Source of the DNA: Prorocentrum cordatum
Lineage: Eukaryota; Sar; Dinophyceae; Prorocentrales; Prorocentraceae
DNA length: 64,000 bases
Direction: 5' to 3'
NCBI GenBank assembly: GCA_963575745.1
Contig: CAUYUJ010021704.1
Coordinates: forward strand, 166,378 to 230,377
Shown here: positions 10,726-22,232 of the stretch, one piece after another
Numbering within the stretch: position 1 is the first letter of the stretch
How the letters are laid out: the number at the start of each line of letters is the position of its first letter
Notes under the pieces: model-generated
Databases searched by the model: none
What the model was told of the DNA's origin: nothing
What the model saw: the letters and a program-made list of their open reading frames with translations, nothing else
Position numbers and translations under genes: made by a program

Positions 10726-11817
10726 GCCGATTATGGGGGTCGGGGTGGATTTGTCCTCGTTGATCGAGGCCCGTCGATCGAACGATGCTCCAGTCGCTGG
10801 AAAGCCCTCGATCCTCCAACTGCTGGAGGATCGAAGGCTTTTGGACGTTTTCCCTCCATCGCGAGCAGCTTCAAACCGGCTCCACCGAAAGGCACCAGGC
10901 ACCCAGGGCTTTTGGCGTTTTCGGCGCGCTGATGACTTCCAAGGAACCTCGGGGACCTCCAGGTAGCTGGTCGCCGTCACCATCGCCATTGTTGGCGTCG
11001 ACATCTTCGCTTCGGCGGATTGTTGGCGTTTCTGCAGGTTCTCGCCGTCACGGCTAGACGCGGCTCGACAAGGGGTCCGGGAACTGACATTGAGCGAAGA
11101 TTGGTCCGACAGCATTGTCGTCGTGGACTGGTCGATCGAGGATCGAACATGTCTGGACGCATTCGACTCATTCATGGGCCTCTAGAGGCCTCTGTCTGGT
11201 GCCCTCTGAGAAACTCGGTTGACCTCTGGGGACCACTGACTGGCGACGGTCGTCATTAACGACGCCGACGTCGTGATCGGTCGTCTTCATCGTGGTCACC
11301 ATCGTCGCCGCAACCGTCTTCGTCGTTGTTGTCGCCGCCGTCGTCGAGGAACTGAGATCGACGGGTCAAAAAGACCCTCGATCCCGCATGGGAGGTAAGA
11401 GATCAGGATTTGAGGCAATTGGCCTCCCTCGGCCTCCTGGAGGTCACTCGCGGCCACGGCTGGACACAGCTCACGGCCATCAGCTGGTTCTGAGCTGGTA
11501 TTAGCTCTGGGCAGATTATGGTCTTGGGCACGGGGGCGACCCACGCCGTCGTCGTCGTCGTCGTCGGCGTCGTGAAGGATCGAGGATCTAGGAAGGATCG
11601 AAGGTCGAGGAGCGAGACTTTGGGATGTTCTTCTGCATTTCTCTCCCACTATGGCTTGCCCAAGAGGTTCTAGCCGTTCTTGCGCATTCTGTGCAGGAGG
11701 GCTGGTGGCGATCGCGGGCCCCGCCAGGTCCCTGGAGGTCCCTCGGAAGGTGCTGGCCGTCCCTGTGGATTCCTTGGGGGACTCCTCCGAGGGCTGGGCT
11801 GTCAGGGGGGGCCATCG
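10726..11817. other. unassigned stretch with (GTC)n-rich patches
   Basis: GTC/CGT-rich patches at about 11280-11350 and 11533-11575. Short ATCGAGGATC-like motifs recur (10797-10830, 11128-11145, 11575-11610). No gene recognised. Confidence 0.4.
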
Positions 11818-12215
11818 GCGATCCTTGCCTTGCTTTGCCATCCTTCGCTCAGTGCCGATTTGCATTGCTTTGCGTTGCTCCACTTTGGTTCGCAGTGATG
11901 CGTGTTTCACACTGGTGCGCATTACTTGGCAGGACCGATTGTTTGCGTCGATTGGTTTGCGCAGCGTCTCCCCTTGCATTGCTTCGATTTGCTGTGATCT
12001 GGTGTGCATTGCTTTTCTTCGCCCTTTGTTGCGTTGTATAGCTCTGCACTGATCTGCATCGCTTCGGCTTGCACTACAACTGCTGCATCGTCCTTCACTG
12101 CATGATTTGCATCGCTTCGCTTTGCCTGGAGCTGCTGCACTGAAATGACTTGCAGGCTGTGTCGTGGCATGTCTTGCGCTGCACTGCCTCTCTTTGCATT
12201 GCGTTGCAGTGGACG
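11818..12215. repeat. degenerate TTGC-rich array 1
   Basis: The plus strand is a run of loosely repeated TTGCATTGCTTTGCGTTGC-like words at about 5- and 10-bp spacing. The same vocabulary on the same strand occurs at 49565-49870 and 60885-61110. Confidence 0.75.
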
Positions 12216-12639
12216 ACCCTTGTCGAGCCGAGGTCATTGGCCTCCGTGCGCGAACCTCGCCGCCACCGCTGCTCCGCCGCAGCGAGACCCTGCGCTGGTC
12301 GCACGGGTCCGCGGCGGGCCCAGCGACTCCAAGCTCCCAAGAAAGGCCCCGCGGCGGGTCGGCACGGACTCCCGCTCCCCGCGACAGCTGGGATCGACCG
12401 AGAGCGACCCGTTGGCTTCCGCCGGCGCCGGCCTCCTCCGCCGACGGATGGCGGTCGGCTTCCCGTTCCTGGAAGGCGCCGCCGGTTTTAGCGTGCCCCA
12501 CGCCTGGTGCTTGTCGCAACGGCATGGGCGGTGGTTTTTCTGACGCAGCGTAGATCGGCCAACCTCGAGCGATCTCTTCCATCCGAGGCCTGGCTCAGGC
12601 CGTCGATGGCCTTCAACCATGGACGCCCACGGCAGCGTC
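12216..12639. other. unassigned stretch
   Basis: GC-rich; no recognised gene or repeat. Confidence 0.4.
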
Positions 12640-12825
12640 GCCGCCGCGTCGACGCGTCGCGAACCTGCTGTGCAGTCGGACCTGGGCCAGGATAGCATCC
12701 TTCAAGAACATGAGACCCTCCGTCGGCCAAAACAGAAAACACCCAAGGGTACCCTCCCCACGATGCACACGAGCATCCATCAAACACGAAGAACAATAGG
12801 GTACCCGACTGCATTGGCATGAGAA
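12640..12825 (+). repeat. dispersed repeat with GGGTACCC ends, copy 1
   Basis: From about 12678 the order GGACC-GGGCCAG, CATCC, TCAAGAACATGAG, CCCTCCGTCGG, GGTACCCTCCC, ACGAAGAACA, AGGGTACCC matches 60192-60326 at roughly 75 percent by eye. Weaker similarity extends about 40 bp further upstream. No reading frame is conserved. It may be a SINE-like or small RNA-derived repeat. Confidence 0.5.
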
Positions 12826-12954
12826 AACAAGGTCCTGCTGAGGGTCCTGGTAGAAATCCGCCGATCCGGCGTGTGAGTTTCTGAAAGCGTGGACTTGAGC
12901 TCGCTCAAGCTACGCTCTGGGGGACGCCATCCCCGACGAATTTAGTGCTCGGGG

Positions 12955-13380
12955 GGTGGGGGGGGCCCACATGCCCCCAAGAAGCCCCCAGCAGGCCCCA
13001 GAAGGACCCCGAGAGGCCCGAAAGATGCTCCAAAAGGCACCAAAACGACCCCCCAAAAGGCTTCCCCAGGTCCCTTGCTCAATCCCCTCCCTGAACCTCA
13101 GTCTTCAAAGCACTCCAATCACTCAAATCACTCCAAGCACTCAAATCTCCAAGCACTCAAAGCAGAACCTTCATGAGCCCAGACTCCAAGCACTTAAATC
13201 TCTTGAGACTCCCCGCGTGCCCTCTGGGACCCCCAGAATGTTCCCGCAATATTCTTCGAGCCCAACAGAAGCCCAAGACGGGCCAACAGGGCCCCAAGAG
13301 GCCCTCAAGACGGCCCAAGGAAGCCCCGAATCACCGAACGATCGACCCAAGACGCCCAAGATGGCCCCATGGCCATTACC
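12955..13380. repeat. CCAAGAGGCCCC-type minisatellite, block 1
   Basis: Degenerate 11-15-bp units such as CCCCAAGAGGCCC and CCAAGATGGCC, with a central ACTCCAA/ATCACTC-rich subsection (about 13095-13200). It runs directly into the (ATC)n array. The same pair of repeats in the same order is present at 45.5-46.8 kb. Confidence 0.75.
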
Positions 13381-13386
13381 ATGATA

Positions 13387-13388
13387 AA

Positions 13389-13420
<32 letters not shown>

Positions 13421-13481
13421 CCACCACCACCACCATCATCATCATCAGCATCATCACCATCACCATCACCATCACCATCAC

Positions 13482-13515
<34 letters not shown>

Positions 13516-13700
13516 GTCATCAGCATCAGCATCGGCATCAGCATTAGTATCAACAGCCACATCATCATCATCATCATCATCATCATCAGCATCACAATGA
13601 CCATAATCATCATCAATACCAGCATCCTCATCATCAGCATCATCCTCCTCTCCACATCATCATCATCACCATCATCATCATCAACGAACTCATCATCATG
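13387..13700. repeat. (ATC)n array
   Basis: About 310 bp of ATC units with scattered ACC, AGC and ATA variants on the plus strand. Polyhistidine, polyaspartate and polyisoleucine frames are artefacts of it. Confidence 0.95.
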
Positions 13701-13732
13701 AGCATCGTGAGGGTGCGCCGCTGGATCTCCCC

Positions 13733-13935
13733 AAGGGGGGGGGGTTAGGAGGTTAGGAACCCCCCCCTTCCCCGATCCGTCGTCGGGGACCCCCCCCCCC
13801 CCCTCCCCCCCTTCCTCCCCGATCCGTCGTCGGGGACCCCCCTCCACACCTCCCCCCCTTTCCCCGACCCGTCGTCGGGGAACCTCCCCCCCTTTCAAAA
13901 GGGGGAGGGGGTCCGAACCCCCCCCCCTCCCCCCC
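13733..13935. repeat. G/C homopolymer palindrome cluster 1
   Basis: Runs of 6-14 C or G are separated by short palindromic cores: GATCCGTCGTCGGGGAC appears repeatedly, then GGGGGTCCGAACCCCC. Each G run can fold on the following C run. Confidence 0.8.
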
Positions 13936-13959
13936 TTTCGCCACGCCGCCCCCTGACTC

Positions 13960-14048
13960 CGGAACCCGACCCCCGCCACCCCTACCCCTATACCTCACCC
14001 TAACCCAAGCCCCTAATCCTGACCCCAACCACTAACCCCAGCCCCAAA
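13960..14048. repeat. degenerate telomere-like C-rich segment
   Basis: Contains CCCTAACCC, CCCCTAAT, CACTAACCCC and similar CCCTA-rich words of irregular length. Exact CCCTAAA units are not maintained, so any interstitial-telomere reading is speculative. Confidence 0.35.
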
Positions 14049-15378
14049 AAGTACTCACTACTCATTACTCAGTACCCACTACTGACTACTCGCTATTCGC
14101 TACTCACTTCTCACTACCACCTACTCACTACTCACGACTCGCTACTCACTATCCACTACTCACTACCCACCACCCACTACTCGCTACTCGCTACTCCCTA
14201 CTCACTACTCCCTCCTCCCTACTCACTAGTCACTACTCACTCCTCATTATCCACTACTCAATACTCACTACTCGCTAAGCACTACCCACTACTCCCTACT
14301 CACTATTCACTAATCACTACTCATTACCCACTATACCCACTATCCACTATTCTCTACTCACTACTCACCACTCATTGCCGACAAATCACAGCTCACTACC
14401 CCCTACTCGCTACTCGCTACTCACTATTCCCTACACAATACGGACTGCACAGTACTCAGTACTCACTACTCGCTACTCCCATACACGCTACTCAATACTT
14501 CCTACTCACTCCCCGCTACTCACTATTCACTACTCACTACTTACTACTCCCCACTCACTAGTCACTGCAACGTCTCTAGTCACTAGTCACAACTCACTAG
14601 TCACTAGTCAAAATGCACTACTCACTACGCACTACCCACGACTCACCAATCGCTACTCACTAAACACTATACGCTACCCGCTTCTTACTACTCACTGCTC
14701 ACTACTCCCTACTCCCTACTCCCTACGCCCTACTTACTACTCGCTACTCCCTACTCGTTACTCACAAATCACTACCCACTACTCACTACTGACTACTCTC
14801 TACTCACTACTCACTACGCCCTATTCGCGCCTTTCTACTCACTACTCGCTACTCCCTGCTCGCTACTCACTACCCACTACCCACTGCCACTACCCACTAC
14901 TCTCTGTTCATCACTACTCACTACTTACTACTCACTACGTACTACTCACTACTCACTACTCACTACTCACTACTCGCTACTCACTACTCACTACTCACTA
15001 CTCACTACTCACTACTCCCTACTCACTACTCACTACGCACTACGCACTACGCACTACCCACTGCTCACTACATACTAATCACTACTCGCCACCCACTACT
15101 CACTACGCACTAACTCACGACCCACTACTCATTATTCCCTAGTCCCTACTCCCTACTCAGTACTCACTACTCGCTACTCGCTACTCACTACTCACTACTC
15201 GCCACTCACTACTCACTTATCAGTACACACTACTAACTATTCACTATTCACTACTCACTACTCCCTACTCCCTACTCGCCACTCACTAGCCACTACTCAC
15301 TACCCAATACTCACTACGCACTACGCACAAACTCACTACTCACTACACACCACTCCCTACTCCCAACTCCGTACTCCC
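14049..15378. repeat. 1.3-kb degenerate heptamer satellite, CACTACT unit
   Basis: A strict 7-bp period is visible for most of the stretch (CACTACT with substitutions such as CGCTACT, CCCTACT, CATTACT), giving about 190 units. Substitutions are common but indels are rare, so phase is well preserved. A 255-residue open frame here is a by-product of the period. Confidence 0.85.
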
Positions 15379-15382
15379 TACA

Positions 15383-15533
15383 CGGGGGGGGTCCGAACCC
15401 ACCCCCCCTCCTTCCAACGCCAAAGAGGGGAGGGGGGGGGTCTGGACCCCCCCCTCCCTTCAAGGGAGGGGGGGGAAAGGGGGGGGGGGGGCTGGGACCC
15501 CCCCCCCCTTAAGGGGGGAGGGGGGGAAGGGTT
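15383..15533. repeat. G/C homopolymer palindrome cluster 2
   Basis: Four tandem modules of a G run, a TCCGAACC, TCTGGACC or CTGGGACC core and a C run, some with a CCTTAAGG centre. The last ends at GGGTTCCGGACCC. Confidence 0.8.
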
Positions 15534-15541
15534 CCGGACCC

Positions 15542-15676
15542 GAAATGGAACGAATTACAACCGACTAGTCCCAATTCCAACCGTTCGGAGCGAATTGCAA
15601 CCAGAAACGAAACCAATTCCAACCACAAACGAGACCAATTCCAACCCAACCAAAAATGAAACCAATTCCAACCACG
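15542..15676. repeat. AACCAATTCCAACCA minisatellite (about 21 bp)
   Basis: About six units built on ACCAATTCCAACC with spacers such as AAACGA or AAATGA. A single stray unit (GAGACCAATTCCAACTC) occurs near 18687. Confidence 0.75.
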
Positions 15677-15682
15677 GATGGG

Positions 15683-16195
15683 ATCTTCGGAATTCCTCCG
15701 GATCCCTTCGAATTCTTCGGAATTCCTCCGGATTCTTTAGGACTCCTTCGGAATTCCTTAGGATGCTTTCGGAATTCCTCAGGATTCTTTAGGACTCCTT
15801 CGGACTTCCTTAGGATTCCTTGGGAATTCCTCCGGATTCTTTAGGACTCCTTCGGAATTCCTCAGGATTCTTTAGGACTCCTTCGGAATTCCTTAGGACT
15901 CCTTCGGAATTCCTTGGGATTCCTGCGGAATTCCTCAGGATTATTTAGGACTCCTTCGGAATTCCTTAGGATTCCTTCGGAATTCCTCAGGATTCTTTAG
16001 GACTCCTTCGGAATTCCTTGGGATTCCTGCGAAATTCCTTCGGATTCCTTTGGAATTCCTTAGGATTCCTTCGGAATCCTCAGGAATCCTTCTTCGGAGT
16101 TCCTTTGGATTCCTCCTTCGGAATTCCTTTGGATTCCTCCTTCGGAATTCCTGTGGATTCCTCCTTCGGAATTCCTTTTGGATTCCTCCTTCGGA
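15683..16195. repeat. TTCGGAATTCCT minisatellite (15-bp subunit, 30-bp higher order)
   Basis: About 500 bp of alternating TTCGGAATTCC and TAGGATTCCTT or TTTAGGACTCC subunits. Many units contain GAATTC. It changes abruptly into the (TAC)n array at about 16196. Confidence 0.85.
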
Positions 16196-16344
16196 ACTAC
16201 TACTACCCACTACTTCTCCTACTACTTCTTCTCCTACTACTACTACTACTACTACTGCTACTACGACGACTACTACTACTACTACTACTACGACAACGAC
16301 GACGACTACTACTACTACTACTACTACGACGATTACTACTACTG

Positions 16345-16384
<40 letters not shown>

Positions 16385-16895
16385 CATTACTACGATTAAG
16401 ACTACTACAACTACGCCTACGACTCCGACTACTTCTACTGCGGCTACCACCACCACCACTACTCCTACTACTACTACTACGACTACTACGACGACGACTA
16501 CTACTACTACTACTAATAATACTACTACTACTACGACTACTACTACTACTACTACCACTTCTACTACTACTACCATTACTGCTACTATTATAACTACGTA
16601 TTGCACTACTACTACGAGTATTACTACTACTACTACTACTACTACTGCTGCTACTACTACTACTACTACTACTACGATTACGACTGCTACGACTACTACT
16701 ACGACTACTACTACTACTACGAGTACTACTACTACTACTACTGCTACTACTACTACTACTACTACTACTACGACTACTGCGACGACTACTACTGCTACTA
16801 CTACTACTACTACTACTATTAATATTGATAATATGACGAATTCTAGTACGACTACTACTACTACTACTACTACTACTGGTGCTACGACGATGACG

Positions 16896-16930
<35 letters not shown>

Positions 16931-17158
16931 AAACTACTACTACTACGACTACGACTACTACCACTACTACCACTACTACTACTGCTACTTCGACTACTAC
17001 TACGACTACGACTACTACTACGACACCGGCTACGACTACTACCACTACTGCTACTACGACTACTGCTACTACGACTGCTACTACTACCGTTATTACGATT
17101 AAGACTACTACAACTACGACTACGACTACAACTACTTCTACTACCACTTACTACCACC

Positions 17159-17205
<47 letters not shown>

Positions 17206-17207
17206 CC

Positions 17208-17239
<32 letters not shown>

Positions 17240-17289
17240 GCTACTACATCTACTACTATTGCTACTTATTTTGCTACTACTACGACTAT

Positions 17290-17343
<54 letters not shown>

Positions 17344-17381
17344 GACCATTGTTACTACGACCACTACCACTACTACTACTA

Positions 17382-17417
<36 letters not shown>

Positions 17418-17511
17418 CTACTACTGCTACTACTACGACTACTACTACTACTGCTACAACGACTACTACGACTACTACGACTTACTACGACGACGATTAC
17501 GAGTACTACTG

Positions 17512-17552
<41 letters not shown>

Positions 17553-17592
17553 GCTACTACTACTACTTCTACTACTACTTCTACTACTACTT

Positions 17593-17649
<57 letters not shown>

Positions 17650-17660
17650 GTTCTACTCCT
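16196..17660. repeat. 1.46-kb (TAC)n array
   Basis: A trinucleotide array on the plus strand with dispersed ACG, ACC, TGC and ATT variants. One of the two longest simple repeats in the window. No coding meaning is assigned to its threonine, tyrosine or leucine frames. Confidence 0.95.
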
Positions 17661-17826
17661 ATCCTTATTCCTTATTAGAATATACTCCTACTCCCCCATC
17701 AGGCCGGCCATTAGGGGCCGCATCCGGGGGGTCCCATCCTAACCTGTAAAAAACAATACAAAATCAACATTTTTCTTATTTTTTCCTCTCGACATGGACG
17801 TCCTGTCGTCCACGGCGATAATCCAT
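17661..17826. other. short spacer with AT-rich segment
   Basis: A G/C-rich segment is followed by an AT-rich stretch (17745-17790) unlike the surrounding repeats. Nothing recognised. Confidence 0.4.
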
Positions 17827-17945
17827 TGCAAAAAATACAACAAAGAGCACACGCGCGCGTTCATGTCAGAATCCTACCGAACACCTTGTGTTTGCAAGCA
17901 TTTCAACATAAAAACATCAAAAACCCAATGCTTTTTCACAAAAAT
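17827..17945 (+). repeat. 119-bp direct repeat, left copy
   Basis: AT-richer than its surroundings. It is identical to 18089-18207 except at two positions. In one frame it reads through without a stop, and both differences are synonymous there (a threonine and a proline codon). Start-to-start distance is 262 bp. Confidence 0.9.
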
Positions 17946-18088
17946 TCTACAAATTTCCTGCCCGGGCTCTCTTGCTGAAATCATAGGAAAACCATAGGAA
18001 TCTTAAGAATTCTGTCAAATCCAGCGATTTCACGTCATCGCGCGGTGCACTCGCGATGCTCTGTCATGCACCCAGGCCGCGAATCCTG

Positions 18089-18207
18089 TGCAAAAAATAC
18101 AACAAAGAGCACACTCGCGCGTTCATGTCAGAATCCTACCGAACACCGTGTGTTTGCAAGCATTTCAACATAAAAACATCAAAAACCCAATGCTTTTTCA
18201 CAAAAAT
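18089..18207 (+). repeat. 119-bp direct repeat, right copy
   Basis: Second copy of the 17827-17945 sequence, 117 of 119 identical. It could be a local duplication or two copies of one small dispersed element. No protein family recognised. Confidence 0.9.
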
Positions 18208-18429
18208 GCTTTGGGGTGTCCTGTCAGACCGTCGGGCTTCCTCCGGCCACCTCTGGCTTCCTGCGGTGTACCGGGCCATTCTCGACTCGTCTGGCAATGC
18301 GTGCGCGGCATTCAACACGCGCTCGCCAGTTCCCGTCGGCAACCGCCATCGCGGCCGCATCAGCTGTACCAAACCGGCTGGCCGGTGTGACTTCGGCCCC
18401 CAGTTGTGCCAGCTTTGCTTCTTATGTTG

Positions 18430-18521
18430 TGGGAGGGCGGGTGGGACTGGGCATGCCATGCTTGACTCGCTCGAGCTGGCTAGCTTGACTCCTACTCCTA
18501 CTCCTACTCCTCCTACTCCTC

Positions 18522-18572
<51 letters not shown>

Positions 18573-18573
18573 G
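18430..18573 (+). repeat. SINE-like dispersed repeat, copy 2, with (TCCTAC)n/(CTA)n tail
   Basis: GGGAGGGCGGGTGGGACTGGG and CTGGCTAGCTTGACTCCTAC parallel the copy at 9250-9335. The conserved part stops at CTTGACTCCT and is followed by CTACTC hexamers, which give way to about 55 bp of CTA trinucleotides. Confidence 0.5.
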
Positions 18574-18813
18574 GAGGATCCATCTTGCATATTTTAGAAT
18601 CGATGCAATTCGGTGCGTTTTTGCTTACGCTTCGGTGCCCTCTTGCTCATCTTAACGTAGTGCTGGTGCGCAGACCAAAAACTGAGACCAATTCCAACTC
18701 GAGCACGCATGTTGGCTTCCAGATCCTCTGCGTTGACATAAGGGGTGTCACTTGGTCTTCGCACTCGTCTTGGGCTTCTGTACAATTAAAATCCTATTGT
18801 GGGGCTATCCCAA

Positions 18814-18910
18814 GATGGTTGGGATTGGGCCCAGGTTGCTTTTCGCACTGGTTGGGATTGGTCCCAGTTGGTTGGGATTGGGCCCAGTGGGTTGGGATTG
18901 GGCCCACATG
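18814..18910. repeat. GGTTGGGATTGGGCCCA minisatellite
   Basis: Four copies of GGTTGGGATTGGGCCCAGT or close variants; the first two are separated by a 13-nt insert. Confidence 0.8.
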
Positions 18911-18980
18911 CGTTCCGGACCCCCCTCCCCCCTGAAGGGGGGGAGGGGGGGCGAGAGGTTCTGGACCCCCCCCCCTTAGT
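18911..18980. repeat. G/C homopolymer palindrome cluster 3
   Basis: TTCCGGACCCCCC, then CCCTGAAGGGGGG, then GTTCTGGACCCCC: the same core words as at 13.8, 15.4 and 25.1 kb. Confidence 0.75.
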
Positions 18981-19015
18981 GTATTCAGGGAGATCCACTG
19001 GCGCACTTTCGTAAA

Positions 19016-19135
19016 TATTATCATCATCAGCATACTCATCATCATCATCATCATCCTCATCCCCATCCCCATCCTCATCCTCATCCTCATTATCATCAGC
19101 ATCATAATCATCAACAGCATCAACATCATCATCAT

Positions 19136-19204
<69 letters not shown>

Positions 19205-19417
19205 GATCATCATCATTATCATCCTCATCCTCATCCTCGTCCTCGTCCTCATCCTCCTCCTCATCATCATCATCGTCATCAGCATCATCATCATCATTAT
19301 CATCATCATCATCATCATCGTCATTATCATCCTCAGCATCATCATCATCAGCATCAGCATCAGCATCAGCATCAGCATCTGCATCATCATCACCATCACC
19401 ACCACCATCACCATCAC

Positions 19418-19474
<57 letters not shown>

Positions 19475-19477
19475 TAT
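19016..19477. repeat. (ATC)n array with CATCCT and CGT variants
   Basis: About 460 bp of ATC trinucleotides with blocks of ATCCTC and ATCGTC on the plus strand. Confidence 0.95.
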
Positions 19478-19671
19478 CCGAAGCGCCCAAGATCGGCGGC
19501 ACTGGCTGGAGGCCAACACAATATAGGTCATGGACCCGGGAGCTCTCCCCTGGGATCGGTTGTTCATCTTGAGCCTGCTTGTAGAAGGCCCGGGTCGAGC
19601 AAATACCCAGGAAGGCCGAACACTGAAAAATTAGCCTGACAAAGGACCTAACCATATGCAGCTGCGAGTGC

Positions 19672-22232
19672 CGCATTGTGGGTACCGCTTTCGATGGAGC
19701 TCCCTGTGGGGCCGCGAAACGTGCGAGGGGTGCGCCGAAATCGGTGTCGCGGACGCATGTGGACACCGCCACTGGGGCCTTCGGTGGATCTTGGGGCCAC
19801 GAAGTGTTGTCCTGGGTGGGGGAGACGCATGCGAACTGCGCCATTGGGACTTTGGCCACGAAACGCTGTCATGGGTGGGGGAGACGCATGCGAACTGCGC
19901 CACTGCCGCCTTCGGTGGAGCGTCTTATGGGGCCACGAAGCGCTGTCCTGGGTGGCTTTGGCGCGTGCGGACCCTGCCACTCGAGCCTTCGGTGGAGCTC
20001 CATATGGGCCACGAGTCCTGGGCGGGGGAGACACATGCGAACGTTGCAGCTGGGGCCTCCGGTGGGGCCCCCCTATAGGGCCACGAAGCGCTGTCCTAGG
20101 TGGCGTTGACGCACGCGGACCCTGCCACTGAACTCCCTAGGGTGCCACGAAGCGCTGTCATGGGTGGGGGAGGCACGTGCGAACGGTGCCATTGGGGCCT
20201 TGGGTGGAGCCCCCTCGGGGGCCACGAAGCGCTCCCTTGGGTGGCGTTGACGCATGCGGACCCTGCCACTGGGGCCTTCGGTGGAATTCCCTGTAGGGCC
20301 AAGTACCGTGTGAGGGGTGTGCCTACATGGGTGGCGTTGACGCATGCGGACCCTGCCACTGGAGCCTTCGGTGGAGCTCCCTATGGGGCCACGAAGCGCT
20401 GCCATGGATGGCGTTGACGCGCGCGGACCCTGCCACTGGAGCCTTCGGTGCGCCCTAAGGGGCCACGAAGCGCGGGCCTGGGTGGCGTTGACGCATGCGG
20501 ATCCTGCCACTGGAGCCTTCGGTGGAGCTCTCTATGGGGCCACGAAACGCTGTCCTGGGCGGGGGAGACGCATCCCTAGAGCCTTCGGTGGGGCTCCTTA
20601 TGGGGCCACGAAGCGCTGTCCTGGGGGGCGTTGACGCATGCGGACCCTGCCATTGGAGCCATGGGTGGAGCTCCCAATGGGGCCGCGAAGCGCTGTCCTG
20701 GGTGGCGTTGACGCATGCGGACCTTACCACTGGAACATTCGGTGGAGCGCCCTATGGGGCCACGAAGCGCTAGCCTGGGTGGCGCTGACTCACGCGGACC
20801 CTGCCACTTCCCATATGGGGCCACGAAGCGATGGCCTGGGTGGCGCTGACGCATGCGAACCCTGCCATTGGAGCCTTGGGTGGGGCTCGTTTTGGGGTCA
20901 CGAAACGGTGTCCTGGATGGCGTTGACGCATGCGGACCCTGCCACCGGAGCCTTCGGTGGAGCTCCCTATGGGGCCACGAAGCGCTGTCCAGGGTGGCGC
21001 TGACGCGCGCGGACCCTGCCATTGGAGCCTTCAGTGGAGCCCCCTCTGGGGCAACGAAGCGCTGGCCTGGGTGGCGCTGACGCGTGCGGACCCTGCCACT
21101 GGAGCCTTCGGTATGGCTCCCTACGGGGCCACGAAGCGCTGTCCTGGGTGGCGCTGACGCATGCGGACCCTGCCACTGGAGCCTTCGGTGCGGCCCCCTT
21201 ATGAGGCCACGAAGCGCCGGCCTGGGTGGCGCTGACGCATGCGGACCCTGCCACTGGAGCCTTCGGTGGAGCTCCCTGTGGGGCCACGAAGCCACGAAGC
21301 GCTGTCCTGGGTGGCGTTGACGCATGCGGACCCTGCCACTGGAGCCTTCGGTGGAGCTCCCTGTGGGGCCACGAAACGCTGGCCTGGGTGGCGCTGACGC
21401 ATGCAGACTCTGCCACTGGAGCCTTCGGTGGAGCGCCCTATGGGGCCACGAAGCGCTGGCCTGGGTGGCGTTGACGCACGCGGACCCTGCTCGGTTGAGC
21501 TCCCTACGGGGCCACGAAGCGCTGGCCTGGTTGGCGCTGACGCACGCGGACCCTGCCACTGGAGCCTTCGGTGGAGCTCCCTGTGGGGCCACGAAGCGCT
21601 GTCCTGGGTGGCGTTGACGCATGCGGACCCTGCCACTGGACCCTGCTCGGTTGAGCTCCCTACGGGGCCACGAAGCGCTGGCATGGGTGGCGCTGACGCA
21701 TGCGGACCCTGCCACTGGAGCCTTGGGTGGAGCGCCCTATGGGACACCGAAGCGCTGGCCTAGGTGGCGTTGACGCATGCGGACCCTGCCACTGGAATCT
21801 TCGGTGGAGCGCCCTGTGGGGCCACGAAGCGCTGGCCTGGGTGGCGTTGACGCACGTGGACCCTGCTCGGTTGAGCTCCCTACGGGGCCACAAAGCGCTG
21901 TCCTAGGTGGCGTTGACGCACGCGGACCCTGCCACTGGAGCCTTCGGTGGAGCGCCGTATGGGGCCACGAAACGCTGTCCTGGGTGGCGTTGACGCATGC
22001 GGACCCTGCCACTGGAGCCTTCGGTGGAGCTCCCTATGGGGCCACGAAGCGCTGGCCTGTGTGGCGCTGACGCATGCGGACCCTGCCACAAGAGCCTTGG
22101 GTGGAGCTCCCTCGGGGGCCACGAAACGCTGTCCTGGGTGGCGTTGACGCATGCGGACCCTGCCACTGGAGCCTTCGGTGGAGCTCCCTACGGGGCCACG
22201 AACCGTGTGAGGGGTGTGCCGACATGGGTGGT
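19672..22232. repeat. 2.5-kb satellite with 77-bp unit
   Basis: About 32 copies of a unit that includes GGGGCCACGAAGCGCTG, GGTGGCGTTGACGCATGCGG, ACCCTGCCACTGGAGCC and TTCGGTGGAGCTCCCTA. Because 77 is not a multiple of 3, each frame cycles through the unit. This gives long spurious ORFs on both strands (up to 379 residues on the minus strand). A shorter variant lacking part of the unit (CCCTGCTCGGTTGAGCTCCC) occurs three times between 21480 and 21890, suggesting higher-order amplification. Left-end units (19.67-20.1 kb) are the most divergent. Confidence 0.95.

Noticed and set aside
13960-14048. true interstitial telomere
   Set aside because: CCCTA words are irregular in length and no run of exact CCCTAAA is present; kept only as a low-confidence telomere-like segment.
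14375-15142. 255-residue frame in the heptamer array
   Set aside because: A 7-bp unit read in a 21-bp cycle; no domain.
16050-17147. 300-350-residue threonine, serine or valine frames
   Set aside because: Direct translations of the (TAC)n array.
20576-21715. 379-residue open frame in the satellite
   Set aside because: Produced by the 77-bp period lacking stops; all frames and both strands are similarly open.
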